From Oscillospiraceae bacterium (GTDB taxonomy: Bacteria > Bacillota > Clostridia > Oscillospirales > Acutalibacteraceae), in assembly GCA_015066005.1 (NCBI GenBank), contig SVPF01000005.1, positions 17,244-81,243 of the forward strand: a stretch of DNA of 64,000 bases, given 5' to 3'. The position numbers and the translations under genes were made by a program. The notes below the pieces were generated by a model, which worked only from the letters and a program-made list of their open reading frames with translations, had not been told where the DNA came from and made no database searches. Shown piece after piece: positions 9,080-18,120 of this stretch; position 1 is the stretch's first letter; each line of letters starts with the position of its first letter.

Positions 9080-11236
9080 TCACCCTGCCACGCTATAGCT
9101 CTTGGAGCCAAGGTCAACTGTTACAACCGTACCGTTTGCAAATTCGGCAACAATTGTATTTTCATTTTCAGTATACCCAACAAGAGCACTGCCCTTGGTT
9201 TTGGCATTGACCTGATGCCAAGCAGAATACTGTCTTTCGGTCATTTCCTTAAAGCTTGCAAAATCAGCGCTGTAAAGATAATTAAGCTCAGTGCCGATAA
9301 TCGGCTCGGTGTCCGAAAGGATAAAATTGTAACGAAGCGCAGAACCTGTTGCCAAAGCCTTTAAAAACATTGTTTCAGGTGAGCGATAAAGGTTGATAGA
9401 TTCGGTGGAGTAGCTTATGCGGTCACCAAGCGCCATTTGTAAAAATGGATACGAGCCTGAGCATAAGTCATCATTACTGCTCTCAATCGGAATATCCGTA
9501 ATGGCCGAGCAATATTTAATTGCATAGTCATTAGGTGATGACAATAATAGGCCTGTTTTCTTTGATGCCGAAGCTATTGCGGCTTCAATAGCAGCATGAG
9601 TATCTGCCAAGGTGCCACCGTTTGAATGGTCGTGGTAAGACATTGAACCAAGTGTTTCAGAGGAAAGACCGTCAATGTCAAGCTTATTGGAAGAAGCGGT
9701 CAGCTTGCCAACAACAGAATCAATTTTTGTATATTTCAAAAGAAGCTTTTTAGCAACCTTTTTATTAACCATATGGGTGCTTTCGCGGTAATCATATAAA
9801 CCGATAGGTGCGCCGTAGATGGTTTTAGAAGCTGTGAAAAAGCTGTTAACGGCAAATGTATTTTTACTAAATGTAATGGGGTCAACATCAACGTACAAAT
9901 TAACATCATTTGCAGAAACAGCCTTAAGCTGTGATTTGCTTATAACCTTAGAAATTAGCTTAATTTTAGTATCTAATGTACCTTTTTGCTGTTCCTTGGT
10001 GACATTTTTAAGGTTAATTGTAACACCCTTGAGCTTTTCGTTCTTAGCAAAGGAAAGGATGTCCTCCCCGCTGGAAATAACGCTTACCGCGGTGTAAGGG
10101 AAACCAAAGAAGCTTTTGGGCTCGTTAACAAAGCCAAAAATATCAATAATTGCCGAATGGCTTTCGCCCTTTTGTGACTTTTCGGGAACAAGATATTCGC
10201 CGTAAAGCTTAGCTAAAGCTGGCATTGAAGCGGCTTCAAACATAAAGCTATAGCTTACAGTAATATCACCCTCATACACATCCTCAGAAAAAACGCGGGT
10301 GCTTTGCGAAGCCATAGTTTGCTTATCGCCAATGATAGCAATATCACCTGCGCGATAGTCATAACTGAAATATGCATTTGCAAAGTTATTTGATTTACCT
10401 GCGGGGTTTGCGTTTACATAACCAACCGCGGCGCCCTTTTCGGGAATGGCCAAAATACCGTTATCGCCATTTATAACTGCGAGATATGGGCAATTAATGT
10501 CATAGCCTGTTTTATCTTCAACCGAAAGCGTGGCTGAAAGGTCTCGGCCATATATATGCTTAAAATAAACATTCGCATTTTTACGGGTGGTACCAAAATC
10601 AAGAACCTCGCCGCTACCGTCAGGTAAGATAATCATACCGTCGGTATTGGCTTCCCCCTTAATCATAAACGGAAGCACAGCAACCCTTAAAAGCATTGTT
10701 GCTTCAGGGGCTTCTTCCTTTATGGAGTTTGCCGGAATACTGCAATAAAGCTTGCCGTTTTCTAAAATAACCGAAAGACAAATTTCAATTTTTTGACTTT
10801 TAAGCACATATTTTATTAAAAAGCCGTTTTCTTTAGAATAAACGGTATAGTTCCCCTGCTTAACACAAACCGCATTGGAATTTTTGCGGCTTTCGGTCTT
10901 TTTAACGGGGTCCCAAAGTGTGAAAACCAAAGCTGCCTGCATTTCAATTTGCTGTGCTAAGGCAGTTTCGTCTTCTTTTGGGAAGCTTTCAGGGAAGGCA
11001 TAGGTCTTTTCCCCTGTTTTTACATCCTCAACATAAAAGTTAGTCGTTTTGGGGTTCAAAAACAGCTTAAGACCCGAATCCTCACCCATAAGCTTGTATT
11101 CATCAGTTTTTTGTATTACCGAAAGCCCTGAAGTAACATCCACAGGCTTCTCAGTAGCACCGTAAACATTGATTGAAAGAACAATTGCCAAGCAAAGCAC
11201 TAAAGCAAACACGCTTTTAATATTAAATTTTTTCAT
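9080..11236 (-). CDS. Secreted DUF5696-like protein of unknown function
   Basis: The start is taken at ATG 11236 (AAGGGAG upstream); the track start at 11257 reads through the RBS. A signal peptide ends near VYGATE. The 718-residue protein is extracytoplasmic and has no transmembrane helix after the signal. The region LKLFLNPKTTNFYVEDVKTGEKTY and the regular mixed alpha/beta pattern fit, from memory, the DUF5696 family seen next to sugar ABC permeases in Firmicutes. The middle third (about 370-640) resembles a TIM-barrel with DVNLYVDVDP. I do not know a function for the family. Lying between two CUT1 permease pairs suggests a role in glycan capture or processing at the membrane. Confidence 0.7.
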   Translation of the reverse strand: MKKFNIKSVFALVLCLAIVLSINVYGATEKPVDVTSGLSVIQKTDEYKLMGEDSGLKLFLNPKTTNFYVEDVKTGEKTYAFPESFPKEDETALAQQIEMQAALVFTLWDPVKKTESRKNSNAVCVKQGNYTVYSKENGFLIKYVLKSQKIEICLSVILENGKLYCSIPANSIKEEAPEATMLLRVAVLPFMIKGEANTDGMIILPDGSGEVLDFGTTRKNANVYFKHIYGRDLSATLSVEDKTGYDINCPYLAVINGDNGILAIPEKGAAVGYVNANPAGKSNNFANAYFSYDYRAGDIAIIGDKQTMASQSTRVFSEDVYEGDITVSYSFMFEAASMPALAKLYGEYLVPEKSQKGESHSAIIDIFGFVNEPKSFFGFPYTAVSVISSGEDILSFAKNEKLKGVTINLKNVTKEQQKGTLDTKIKLISKVISKSQLKAVSANDVNLYVDVDPITFSKNTFAVNSFFTASKTIYGAPIGLYDYRESTHMVNKKVAKKLLLKYTKIDSVVGKLTASSNKLDIDGLSSETLGSMSYHDHSNGGTLADTHAAIEAAIASASKKTGLLLSSPNDYAIKYCSAITDIPIESSNDDLCSGSYPFLQMALGDRISYSTESINLYRSPETMFLKALATGSALRYNFILSDTEPIIGTELNYLYSADFASFKEMTERQYSAWHQVNAKTKGSALVGYTENENTIVAEFANGTVVTVDLGSKSYSVAG

Positions 11237-11260
11237 AAAAACCTGTTCTCCCTTCAATTG

Positions 11261-13348
11261 TTATCGGTACATAATTTCGTTATAGATTGTTGCAAAGAAG
11301 GAAACTATTTGTTCCAAAAGACCAACAAGCAATACGCAAAGGAATATAAGCATTATAACGCCAAGCACGGTAATAATAATGCTGAGCACAGACTTAGTAA
11401 AGCTATATTCGTGTATTGTTTTAAAGGCCGAAATAAGCAATATGCCGCTCCATAAGAAGCCGACTGCTGTGATAATGCTCATAAACATACCTTCATCAAT
11501 AGTAATAAAGTAGCTAAGCATTACAGAAAGATAAGAGCATGCAACATAAGGTATAAGTGCATAGGCGGTACTGCAAGCAATTTCCTTAAACTTTCCCTTA
11601 CCATCAAGCAAGGAGGTAATACACCAGTTAACCGTACAAAAAGCAACGAAAACAAACAATAATGCGAAAAGAACAACAAGCATATTACCCTCTTCAATAT
11701 TGTTGTAGTTAAAGGTAAACGCAGTTAATTGCCTTGTACAAATTAAAGAAATGAACATAAACAGTAACACAACAAGAACAACCTTTGTGCTGAAGCGTTT
11801 ATGATACTTCATTTCAAACAATGTGTCAGACGGGTGGAATAAAACCTGCATTGTGGTTGTATCCATAATCTTAAATTTAGGCTTAAACTTAAGTCTGATA
11901 ATAGCAATTGCAAGCACTATAACAATAAGTGCAGTTGCAATGTAAGGAATAGATACACGCAATAAATCGGCGCGGTATTCCTTAAATGCATCGGAATAAC
12001 CGTCACGGCTGAAGGCAAGCTTGTAATATTTCATTGCCTTCTGGTATTCCCCTGCTTCAAAGGCAGCTTTGCCAAGACCGTCATACGCAAGCTCAAAGTT
12101 GCGGTTGCGGGTAATAATTTCTTCCCAAGCGGTAGCCGCTTCGGTATAGAAGCCGTCGTTGTAAAGCATAACGGCATTTTTAACCAGCACGCCATATTCG
12201 GTGGGAGAAAAAACAGTTAGGGTGTTTTTAACGGAATCAACAACAAGAATTTCATCACCGATAACTTCAAGTGAGGTTGCTTTTGCAAAGCCATAGCCCA
12301 CATTAGCGTTACCGCCAAATATATGCATAAGACGGCTTTCGGGGTCAAATTGGAAAATTCTGCCGTTTTCCTGGTCAAGAATGTTAATAAAGCCGTCAGA
12401 ATCTACCGCAATATCAACGAAGGTGTTGGTTGTCCAGATACCGTCCATTTTTTGACGCTCAAGGTCACCGAATTTACCCGTATGGCCTGAAATATTCCTT
12501 TCATAAACAGTTAAAACATTTTCACCCAAGGTGTTAAGGCGACAAACCTGATTTGCAGTAACCCCCTTTGTAACGGTATAAATAAAGTTATCGTCATCAA
12601 TACAGAAGTTAGCATATTCAGTAGGAACATAACGCTTCATTTGGTCAATTTGTTCCTTACTCATAATTTGCTTCCAAAAATAGTCAAGCAAAACCTCCAA
12701 GGTGGCACTAACCTTGTTGCTACCGTAGTAGTTTAAAAACTCGCCTTCGGGAGAATATGTAAGTGCACCGTAAACGAAGTTTTTAACAAGCACATAAACT
12801 GTGCCGGAATTGTTTACAAGCACCTTAATAGGTGTGTAAGTCATTTCGTCATTAAAAATATCAGAAACGGGGCGTAAAAACTGTGAAAGCACTTCCCCGC
12901 TAAGACTACAGCGAAGCACACGCTGCTTTTCACTTTGTACAATGTATAAATTATCGTTTGCCACATAAACACCGTTGGGCTTTTCCAAGGCTTCGGGCTT
13001 GCCGTCAATAACAATAGTGTCAATTTGTCTTTCATAGCCATAGTTCTTATTAAGCACAACTATGCGGTTGTTACCTGTATCGGCAATATATATTTTTTCA
13101 TCCTTAGCATAAAAAATATCCTCAGGTGCGTTGAATGAACCGCAAGGTAATTCCTCACCGCGAATTTGAAGCAAGGGCTCGTACCCTTCGGGAGCAGGGG
13201 TGGATACACCGTAAGCATCGTAATTATAGCCGTCGTACGAAAGGTCACTTGCGGCAAAAACAGTGGTTGACAACAAGCAAAGTATTATTAAAGAGCTGCA
13301 AACAACCTTAAAAAAGCGGGAAACTGAAGATAATTTAGTTTTCAGCAT
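11261..13348 (-). CDS. NHL-repeat / TPR / Yip1-type membrane protein
   Basis: Start is ATG 13348, with AAGGAGTG 9 nt upstream. After a signal peptide (ends VFAASD), an extracellular NHL beta-propeller spans about residues 50-385, with repeats such as EDIFYAKDEKIYIADTGNNRI and GVYVANDNLYIVQ. A short TPR pair follows (about 390-450, DGFYTEAATAWEEIITRN), then one helix (about 465-485), a linker, and five or more helices of Yip1 type (about 520-690). A three-part architecture spanning the membrane next to CUT1 permeases is unusual for a simple transporter. It may sense or organise substrate uptake. Function inferred from context only. Confidence 0.8.
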   Translation of the reverse strand: MLKTKLSSVSRFFKVVCSSLIILCLLSTTVFAASDLSYDGYNYDAYGVSTPAPEGYEPLLQIRGEELPCGSFNAPEDIFYAKDEKIYIADTGNNRIVVLNKNYGYERQIDTIVIDGKPEALEKPNGVYVANDNLYIVQSEKQRVLRCSLSGEVLSQFLRPVSDIFNDEMTYTPIKVLVNNSGTVYVLVKNFVYGALTYSPEGEFLNYYGSNKVSATLEVLLDYFWKQIMSKEQIDQMKRYVPTEYANFCIDDDNFIYTVTKGVTANQVCRLNTLGENVLTVYERNISGHTGKFGDLERQKMDGIWTTNTFVDIAVDSDGFINILDQENGRIFQFDPESRLMHIFGGNANVGYGFAKATSLEVIGDEILVVDSVKNTLTVFSPTEYGVLVKNAVMLYNDGFYTEAATAWEEIITRNRNFELAYDGLGKAAFEAGEYQKAMKYYKLAFSRDGYSDAFKEYRADLLRVSIPYIATALIVIVLAIAIIRLKFKPKFKIMDTTTMQVLFHPSDTLFEMKYHKRFSTKVVLVVLLFMFISLICTRQLTAFTFNYNNIEEGNMLVVLFALLFVFVAFCTVNWCITSLLDGKGKFKEIACSTAYALIPYVACSYLSVMLSYFITIDEGMFMSIITAVGFLWSGILLISAFKTIHEYSFTKSVLSIIITVLGVIMLIFLCVLLVGLLEQIVSFFATIYNEIMYR

Positions 13349-13356
13349 TTGCGTTA

Positions 13357-14253
13357 TCACTCCTTAATAGCGGCAAAGGCCATTGTTTCAACAACACGGT
13401 TTTGCGCAAAAATAAACAATAAAATCGGGGGTGTCATAAGTATAAGCGCCGCCGCCGATGAAGCACCAACACGGGCAATACCGCCGCCGCTTACCTGACT
13501 TAAGGCTGTAGGAAGCGTTCTAAGGCTTTCGGTAAATACCATTGTGGATACTGATGTGTCGTTCCAAATCCCCTGGAATGAAAATATTACCAAGGTAAGC
13601 CAAGCAGGCTTAACATTAGGCATTACAATGTGCCAGTAAATCTTAAGCTCGTTATAACCGTCAATACGGGCAGCTTCAATAATAGACATTGGAAGCTGTT
13701 CCATAAACTGCTTCATAAGAAATACACCGAGAGAGGTTGCCATATCGGGAAGAATAAGCGCAAACCATGTGTCAATCATTCCCAATTTAGCCATAACAAG
13801 ATAACGGGGCAAGAAGGTTACCTGACCAACGAACATAAGCGCAACAACAACTATTTGGAAAATAGCTTCGCGGCCGGGGAATTTATGAAGCGCAAGCGGA
13901 TAAGCGCAGGCACTGCATATAAGAATGTTGCCGACAGTTGAAACAGTTGTAATTATAACACTGTTGAATAAATACCTTGGGAAAGGTACCCAAAGGTCGG
14001 AAATGTATTTGCCCAAATCCTGAAAGTTATCTAACGTAGGATTCTGTACCATAAACCTGGGCGGGAAAATAAAAATTTCTTCCATAGGCTTAAAGGCTGA
14101 TACAATTGCGTACAAAAGAGGTAATGCCAGCACTGATGCCATAAGCAAAACAACAACGGTAATAGCAATATTGCCGCCAACACTTCGTGAGAAGTGCTTA
14201 CTGCTGCGTGAGGTTAAGGATGAGAGCTTAAAAAGCTTTTTTATTTTAGTCAT
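13357..14253 (-). CDS. Carbohydrate ABC transporter permease (MalG type, CUT1)
   Basis: MalG-type permease with the EAA loop IIEAARIDGYNELKIYWHIVM and six helices. It begins 1 bp after the stop of its MalF-type partner, with RBS GGTGGG. Its C-terminus lies just before the NHL/TPR/Yip1 gene. First of two permease pairs in the operon. Confidence 0.92.
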   Translation of the reverse strand: MTKIKKLFKLSSLTSRSSKHFSRSVGGNIAITVVVLLMASVLALPLLYAIVSAFKPMEEIFIFPPRFMVQNPTLDNFQDLGKYISDLWVPFPRYLFNSVIITTVSTVGNILICSACAYPLALHKFPGREAIFQIVVVALMFVGQVTFLPRYLVMAKLGMIDTWFALILPDMATSLGVFLMKQFMEQLPMSIIEAARIDGYNELKIYWHIVMPNVKPAWLTLVIFSFQGIWNDTSVSTMVFTESLRTLPTALSQVSGGGIARVGASSAAALILMTPPILLFIFAQNRVVETMAFAAIKE

Positions 14254-14254
14254 T

Positions 14255-15163
14255 TTATCTGCCCACCCTATTCAGTACTTTAGTAATAAGTGACTTGGTA
14301 ACTACCATAAACAAGAAAAGTGTTGTAGCCAAAGCGCAGGCATAACCCATTTCATAGCGGACGTTACCATAGTCCTTTATGTGTGTAACGATAGTTTCCG
14401 CACTGTAGGAAACACTTGGGAAGCCCGCAAGCGCTTCGGGAACAGCCGAAACCGAGAATGAAGAAACAATTTGCATAATAGCCGCAAACAAAAGCTGAGA
14501 TTTCATACAAGGAAGTGTGATATACCACATTTCTTGGAAGCGGTTGCTTATACCGTCAATATAACCTGCTTCGTAAAGACCGCCGTCAACACCCTGAAGA
14601 CCTGCGATAAAGGTAAGGAAGCCTGTACCGAAGGACAACCAAAGCTGTACGAAAATACAAAGCGGAAGAACATAGTCGGCATCGTTAAACCAACCGATAG
14701 GCTCGTTAATAAAACCGAACTTCATTAAAAAGCCGTTCAAAAGACCGTATGCATCGGCACTGAACACGAACTTCCAAATTGTGTAAACCTGACCTGAAAG
14801 CACGGGTGCATAGAAAAGAACTGTCAAAAAGCTTCTGATAGGCTTTGGATAATCGTTAATTATCCAAGCAAAGAAGAAGCAAAGAATAAAGCTGATAGGA
14901 CCCGTTACAACTGCAAATATAAATGTGTTTTTAATTGCAATTAAGAATACGTCATCATCAAGAATCATTCTTACATAATTGTCCCAGCCGACAAATTCAG
15001 GCATTGTAAAAATGTTAAACTGTGTAAAGCTTAAAACAATTGCTATAAGAACAGGTATGATTGTGAATATAGAGAAGAGTATTAAAAACGGAGTCATAAG
15101 CGCATAGCTTTGCCAATTCTTACGCATTAACTGTAAAACACCTTGATTATTTCGTTTTTTCAA
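14255..15163 (-). CDS. Carbohydrate ABC transporter permease (MalF type, CUT1)
   Basis: MalF-like permease with the EAA loop GGLYEAGYIDGISNRFQEMWYI. Starts with TTG after AGGAGGAG. It directly follows the large SBP gene (15182-18028), which makes that SBP its most likely partner. Confidence 0.92.
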   Translation of the reverse strand: MKKRNNQGVLQLMRKNWQSYALMTPFLILFSIFTIIPVLIAIVLSFTQFNIFTMPEFVGWDNYVRMILDDDVFLIAIKNTFIFAVVTGPISFILCFFFAWIINDYPKPIRSFLTVLFYAPVLSGQVYTIWKFVFSADAYGLLNGFLMKFGFINEPIGWFNDADYVLPLCIFVQLWLSFGTGFLTFIAGLQGVDGGLYEAGYIDGISNRFQEMWYITLPCMKSQLLFAAIMQIVSSFSVSAVPEALAGFPSVSYSAETIVTHIKDYGNVRYEMGYACALATTLFLFMVVTKSLITKVLNRVGR

Positions 15164-15181
15164 GATTTACTCTCCTCCTTT

Positions 15182-18028
15182 CTATTCAAGACCGAATTCT
15201 TTACGCTTACGAATAATTTCGTCGTTGGTCTTATCATTCCAGTAATTTAAAATTTCGCGAGGATTTTCGTTATTGTAAACAACTTCCTTAAAGGCGTTGT
15301 CAATATTTCTTGAAGAATAATAACCACCGGGGATTTCTTCAAGCTCATAAACATTTTCAAACTGACTAAGCAGCATTTCAAGCTCAACGCCCGACCACGG
15401 AATTTGCTTTACAGCCTCTGCTTTACAGGGAGCGTAACGAGATGCAGGACCAAGCACCGATTCAATTTGTCGGCCATAGGTACCCTGTGTATCAGCATCG
15501 GTCCACCACTTCATAAATTCCCAAGCGCTGTCTTGATTTTTGGCGCCGCGAAGCATTACGCAAGCAGTGCCTGCACCAACCTGTGAACGATTTAAGGTGC
15601 CATCCTCGTTAACGGTTGCGGGAATGGGGGCCATTGCCCAAAGGCCACGAATTTCAGGTGCCGCAACGTAAAGCTGGTTATAGAAGGTGTATTTAGAAAT
15701 GGTAAGGGGCATTTCACCGCTGCGGAAACGGTTAAAGTCATTCTTTTCAACGTCGAAGCCGTAAAGGGTGTAGAATTCGGTCCACATCTTAAATGTCTTA
15801 TAGCCCACTTCACCCGAAAGATTTGTTGAACGCAAATCGTCGGCATAAAGTCTTACGCCGTTTTGTAAAAGAAGTGTCGGGAAAATTGAATGTGAGCCTA
15901 CACCGCTGCTTACAGCTTCGGAAGCGCTCATACTTGAATAAGGAATACCCATATTCATATTATTTCTCTGAAGCACTTCTGCAATGTAATAGAACTCATC
16001 CCAAGTTTTAGGGGGTGTAATACCAAGCTCGTTAAATATGTCAGTTCTGTAGAACATCATATAAAAGGTCTTGGTTTCAGGCAATGCATAGCAGTCACCG
16101 TTAAAGTGGTAAGGAATAAGGTCGGTTTCAGTATAGGTTGCCGCCACGTCCTTATAATCCTTAAACTTGCTGATGGGAAGCACGGCTTCACGAAGCGCAA
16201 GGTTAACAGGCTGACCACGGCTGATATTAATAGCAACGTCAGGGCCCTTGCCTGCCATTACAGCCTGAACAAGCGCTGAAGAAATTGCAAAGTTAACAGC
16301 AATTCCCTTATTCTTTGAAAAATCGCTGTCAATCATACTTTTAACAACTTCAGCCTGGTCACGACCTGAGCTCATCCAAACGGTTATAACCTCGTCAGTG
16401 TCGTAAACGTTACCAACTGAGGAATAATCGGTTACGAATGACATTAGGAAGGATTTAACCAAGAACCAAGCAGATTCAAAGAAGTTATATTCATCCTTTG
16501 GAAGCTCTGTGCCGTAGCCGTTTATGTAAAGCTTATCAATTTCAAGGGGTTGCTCACGGTTGTCCATAACCCAAGTAGCAAGTGATGATATATTGGTTTC
16601 AAAGGTTGAAAGGCGTGAAGGGATACTGTGGGGGCTTTCAACAAAGTCATCAAGCTGATAATAAATTTGGGTAATGGTTGCGGTTTCACCGCCTGCAACA
16701 CCTGTTTTTTCAATAAACTGTTTTTCGCATCTTTTAAGCACTGTAGATACAAGACGCATATTATCCATAAGGTCAGGTATCATTTCATCCAAGTAATAGT
16801 CACGGTAAATATCGGGTGCGGTACCGGTAATCATAATGATTTTACGGTACATTTCACTTAGCTTATAAACCGCATCGTCAACCTCAGAAATAAGCTTAGC
16901 CATATCACCTGTAGTTACCGACATTTCAATAGTGTGTGTTCCCTTTTCAAAATAAAAATAATAGGCGTCACTGCCGCCAAGGGAAACCCTTTTCCATTTG
17001 CGGCTATAGCTAAAGGCCTGATCGGCCATTTCATTAAAGGGATATTCGCCATCAATTTTGATTCTTCTGTGAGAATCCATACCGTTGTTAATATCCTGAA
17101 GATAGCGCATACCAATTGAATAGTAGCCGCTTTCTTCTATTTCAAATTCCCAGGTTAAAGCCTGTGAGGGATAAACCCAATTTTCGCCGCCGATAGTATT
17201 AAGTCGAACAAGGCTTGGGTTTGAAGGTGTAGTATTGGGGTTATTCATAACGCTTAAGGGGTAAAGCATTGAAGAAGTAGTATATTTAGCGTGTTCAGCC
17301 TCAATTACAATAGGCTTTGCCGAAACCTTGCCTGCATCGGTAGGCGCAGTATACGAAGGCAATGCGGCATCGTTAAAAATACGAACCTCGGCAATTGCCA
17401 TTTTTTCTCTTTGAAGTGTAAAGGAAAGCTCGTGTTCACCCTTAGAAAGATAAAAACCGTAAGGCTTTTCAAGAATACCCTCAGCATCCTCAATTACATA
17501 TTCCTTCCACATTTGAACTTCGGTTTGGTCGGGGCGAAGCTCGTTACCACGGTTGTCCTGTGGGAAATCACCCTCGGCAATTTGGAATACGCGAGGAAGA
17601 ATAAGCTTTTTCATACCGTCAAAGCAGGTTTTACCGTCAATTTCAAAAGTGTATTCAATATCTGAACCGTTGGCGATAATTGCAGCGTAGGTAAGCGAAA
17701 TATTGTAAAAACCGCTTTGCTTTACGTTAGCCTTAACGGTAAGCTTGTCACCTGTATTTTCAAGCACTACTGCATTCTTTTCCAAAATACACTCAATGCC
17801 GAGCTTTGAAGGCTCGGCAAAAAGTGTAGCATCAATTTCAATGTTTTCTTCGGGGCAATTTGTTATGTCCTCCCCGAGTTGTTCTAAATAAGCATAATAT
17901 GTACCCTGCTTTGCGGGTAGCTTTTCAGACTTTTCTTCATTGTCAGACGCACTTACAAAGACAACAGGTAACATAACCGTTGCTACAATTGTAATAGCAA
18001 GTGCAAAAGAAGTCAGTTTTTTTAGCAC
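15182..18028 (-). CDS. Giant solute-binding protein with N-terminal carbohydrate-binding-like domains
   Basis: Start chosen at GTG 18028, 8 nt after AAGGGAG; the track ATG at 18046 would include the RBS. A signal peptide ends near VFVSASD, with no lipobox. Two beta-sandwich modules follow (about residues 45-220 and 245-385), with IEAEHAKY and HRRIKIDGEYPF lines like CBM6/CBM35-type glycan-binding modules. A helical linker (about 385-530) leads to a complete SBP_bac_1 domain (about 545-948; GKGPDVAINI, YRTDIFNELGITPPKTWDEFYYI). At about 948 residues it is twice the usual SBP length. The fusion suggests capture of a polymer or large oligosaccharide before hand-over to the permeases. How it is held at the surface is unclear. 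Confidence 0.85.
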   Translation of the reverse strand: MLKKLTSFALAITIVATVMLPVVFVSASDNEEKSEKLPAKQGTYYAYLEQLGEDITNCPEENIEIDATLFAEPSKLGIECILEKNAVVLENTGDKLTVKANVKQSGFYNISLTYAAIIANGSDIEYTFEIDGKTCFDGMKKLILPRVFQIAEGDFPQDNRGNELRPDQTEVQMWKEYVIEDAEGILEKPYGFYLSKGEHELSFTLQREKMAIAEVRIFNDAALPSYTAPTDAGKVSAKPIVIEAEHAKYTTSSMLYPLSVMNNPNTTPSNPSLVRLNTIGGENWVYPSQALTWEFEIEESGYYSIGMRYLQDINNGMDSHRRIKIDGEYPFNEMADQAFSYSRKWKRVSLGGSDAYYFYFEKGTHTIEMSVTTGDMAKLISEVDDAVYKLSEMYRKIIMITGTAPDIYRDYYLDEMIPDLMDNMRLVSTVLKRCEKQFIEKTGVAGGETATITQIYYQLDDFVESPHSIPSRLSTFETNISSLATWVMDNREQPLEIDKLYINGYGTELPKDEYNFFESAWFLVKSFLMSFVTDYSSVGNVYDTDEVITVWMSSGRDQAEVVKSMIDSDFSKNKGIAVNFAISSALVQAVMAGKGPDVAINISRGQPVNLALREAVLPISKFKDYKDVAATYTETDLIPYHFNGDCYALPETKTFYMMFYRTDIFNELGITPPKTWDEFYYIAEVLQRNNMNMGIPYSSMSASEAVSSGVGSHSIFPTLLLQNGVRLYADDLRSTNLSGEVGYKTFKMWTEFYTLYGFDVEKNDFNRFRSGEMPLTISKYTFYNQLYVAAPEIRGLWAMAPIPATVNEDGTLNRSQVGAGTACVMLRGAKNQDSAWEFMKWWTDADTQGTYGRQIESVLGPASRYAPCKAEAVKQIPWSGVELEMLLSQFENVYELEEIPGGYYSSRNIDNAFKEVVYNNENPREILNYWNDKTNDEIIRKRKEFGLE

Positions 18029-18052
18029 AAAAATATCTCCCTTCATCTTACC

Positions 18053-18082
18053 GTGGGTCAGCTTTTTAATTACCTAACCCAC
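18053..18082 (-). promoter_or_regulatory. Intergenic hairpin downstream of the lipoprotein SBP gene
   Basis: The transcript can pair GUGGGUUAG with CUGACCCAC around a 12-nt loop, and there is no U-tract. Hairpins like this behind SBP genes often stabilise the upstream mRNA 3' end, giving SBP in excess over permeases. That role is inference here. Confidence 0.45.
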
Positions 18083-18120
18083 TGTGCGTCTTACATAAGA
18101 CATTTTAGGGTCTAAAGTAA

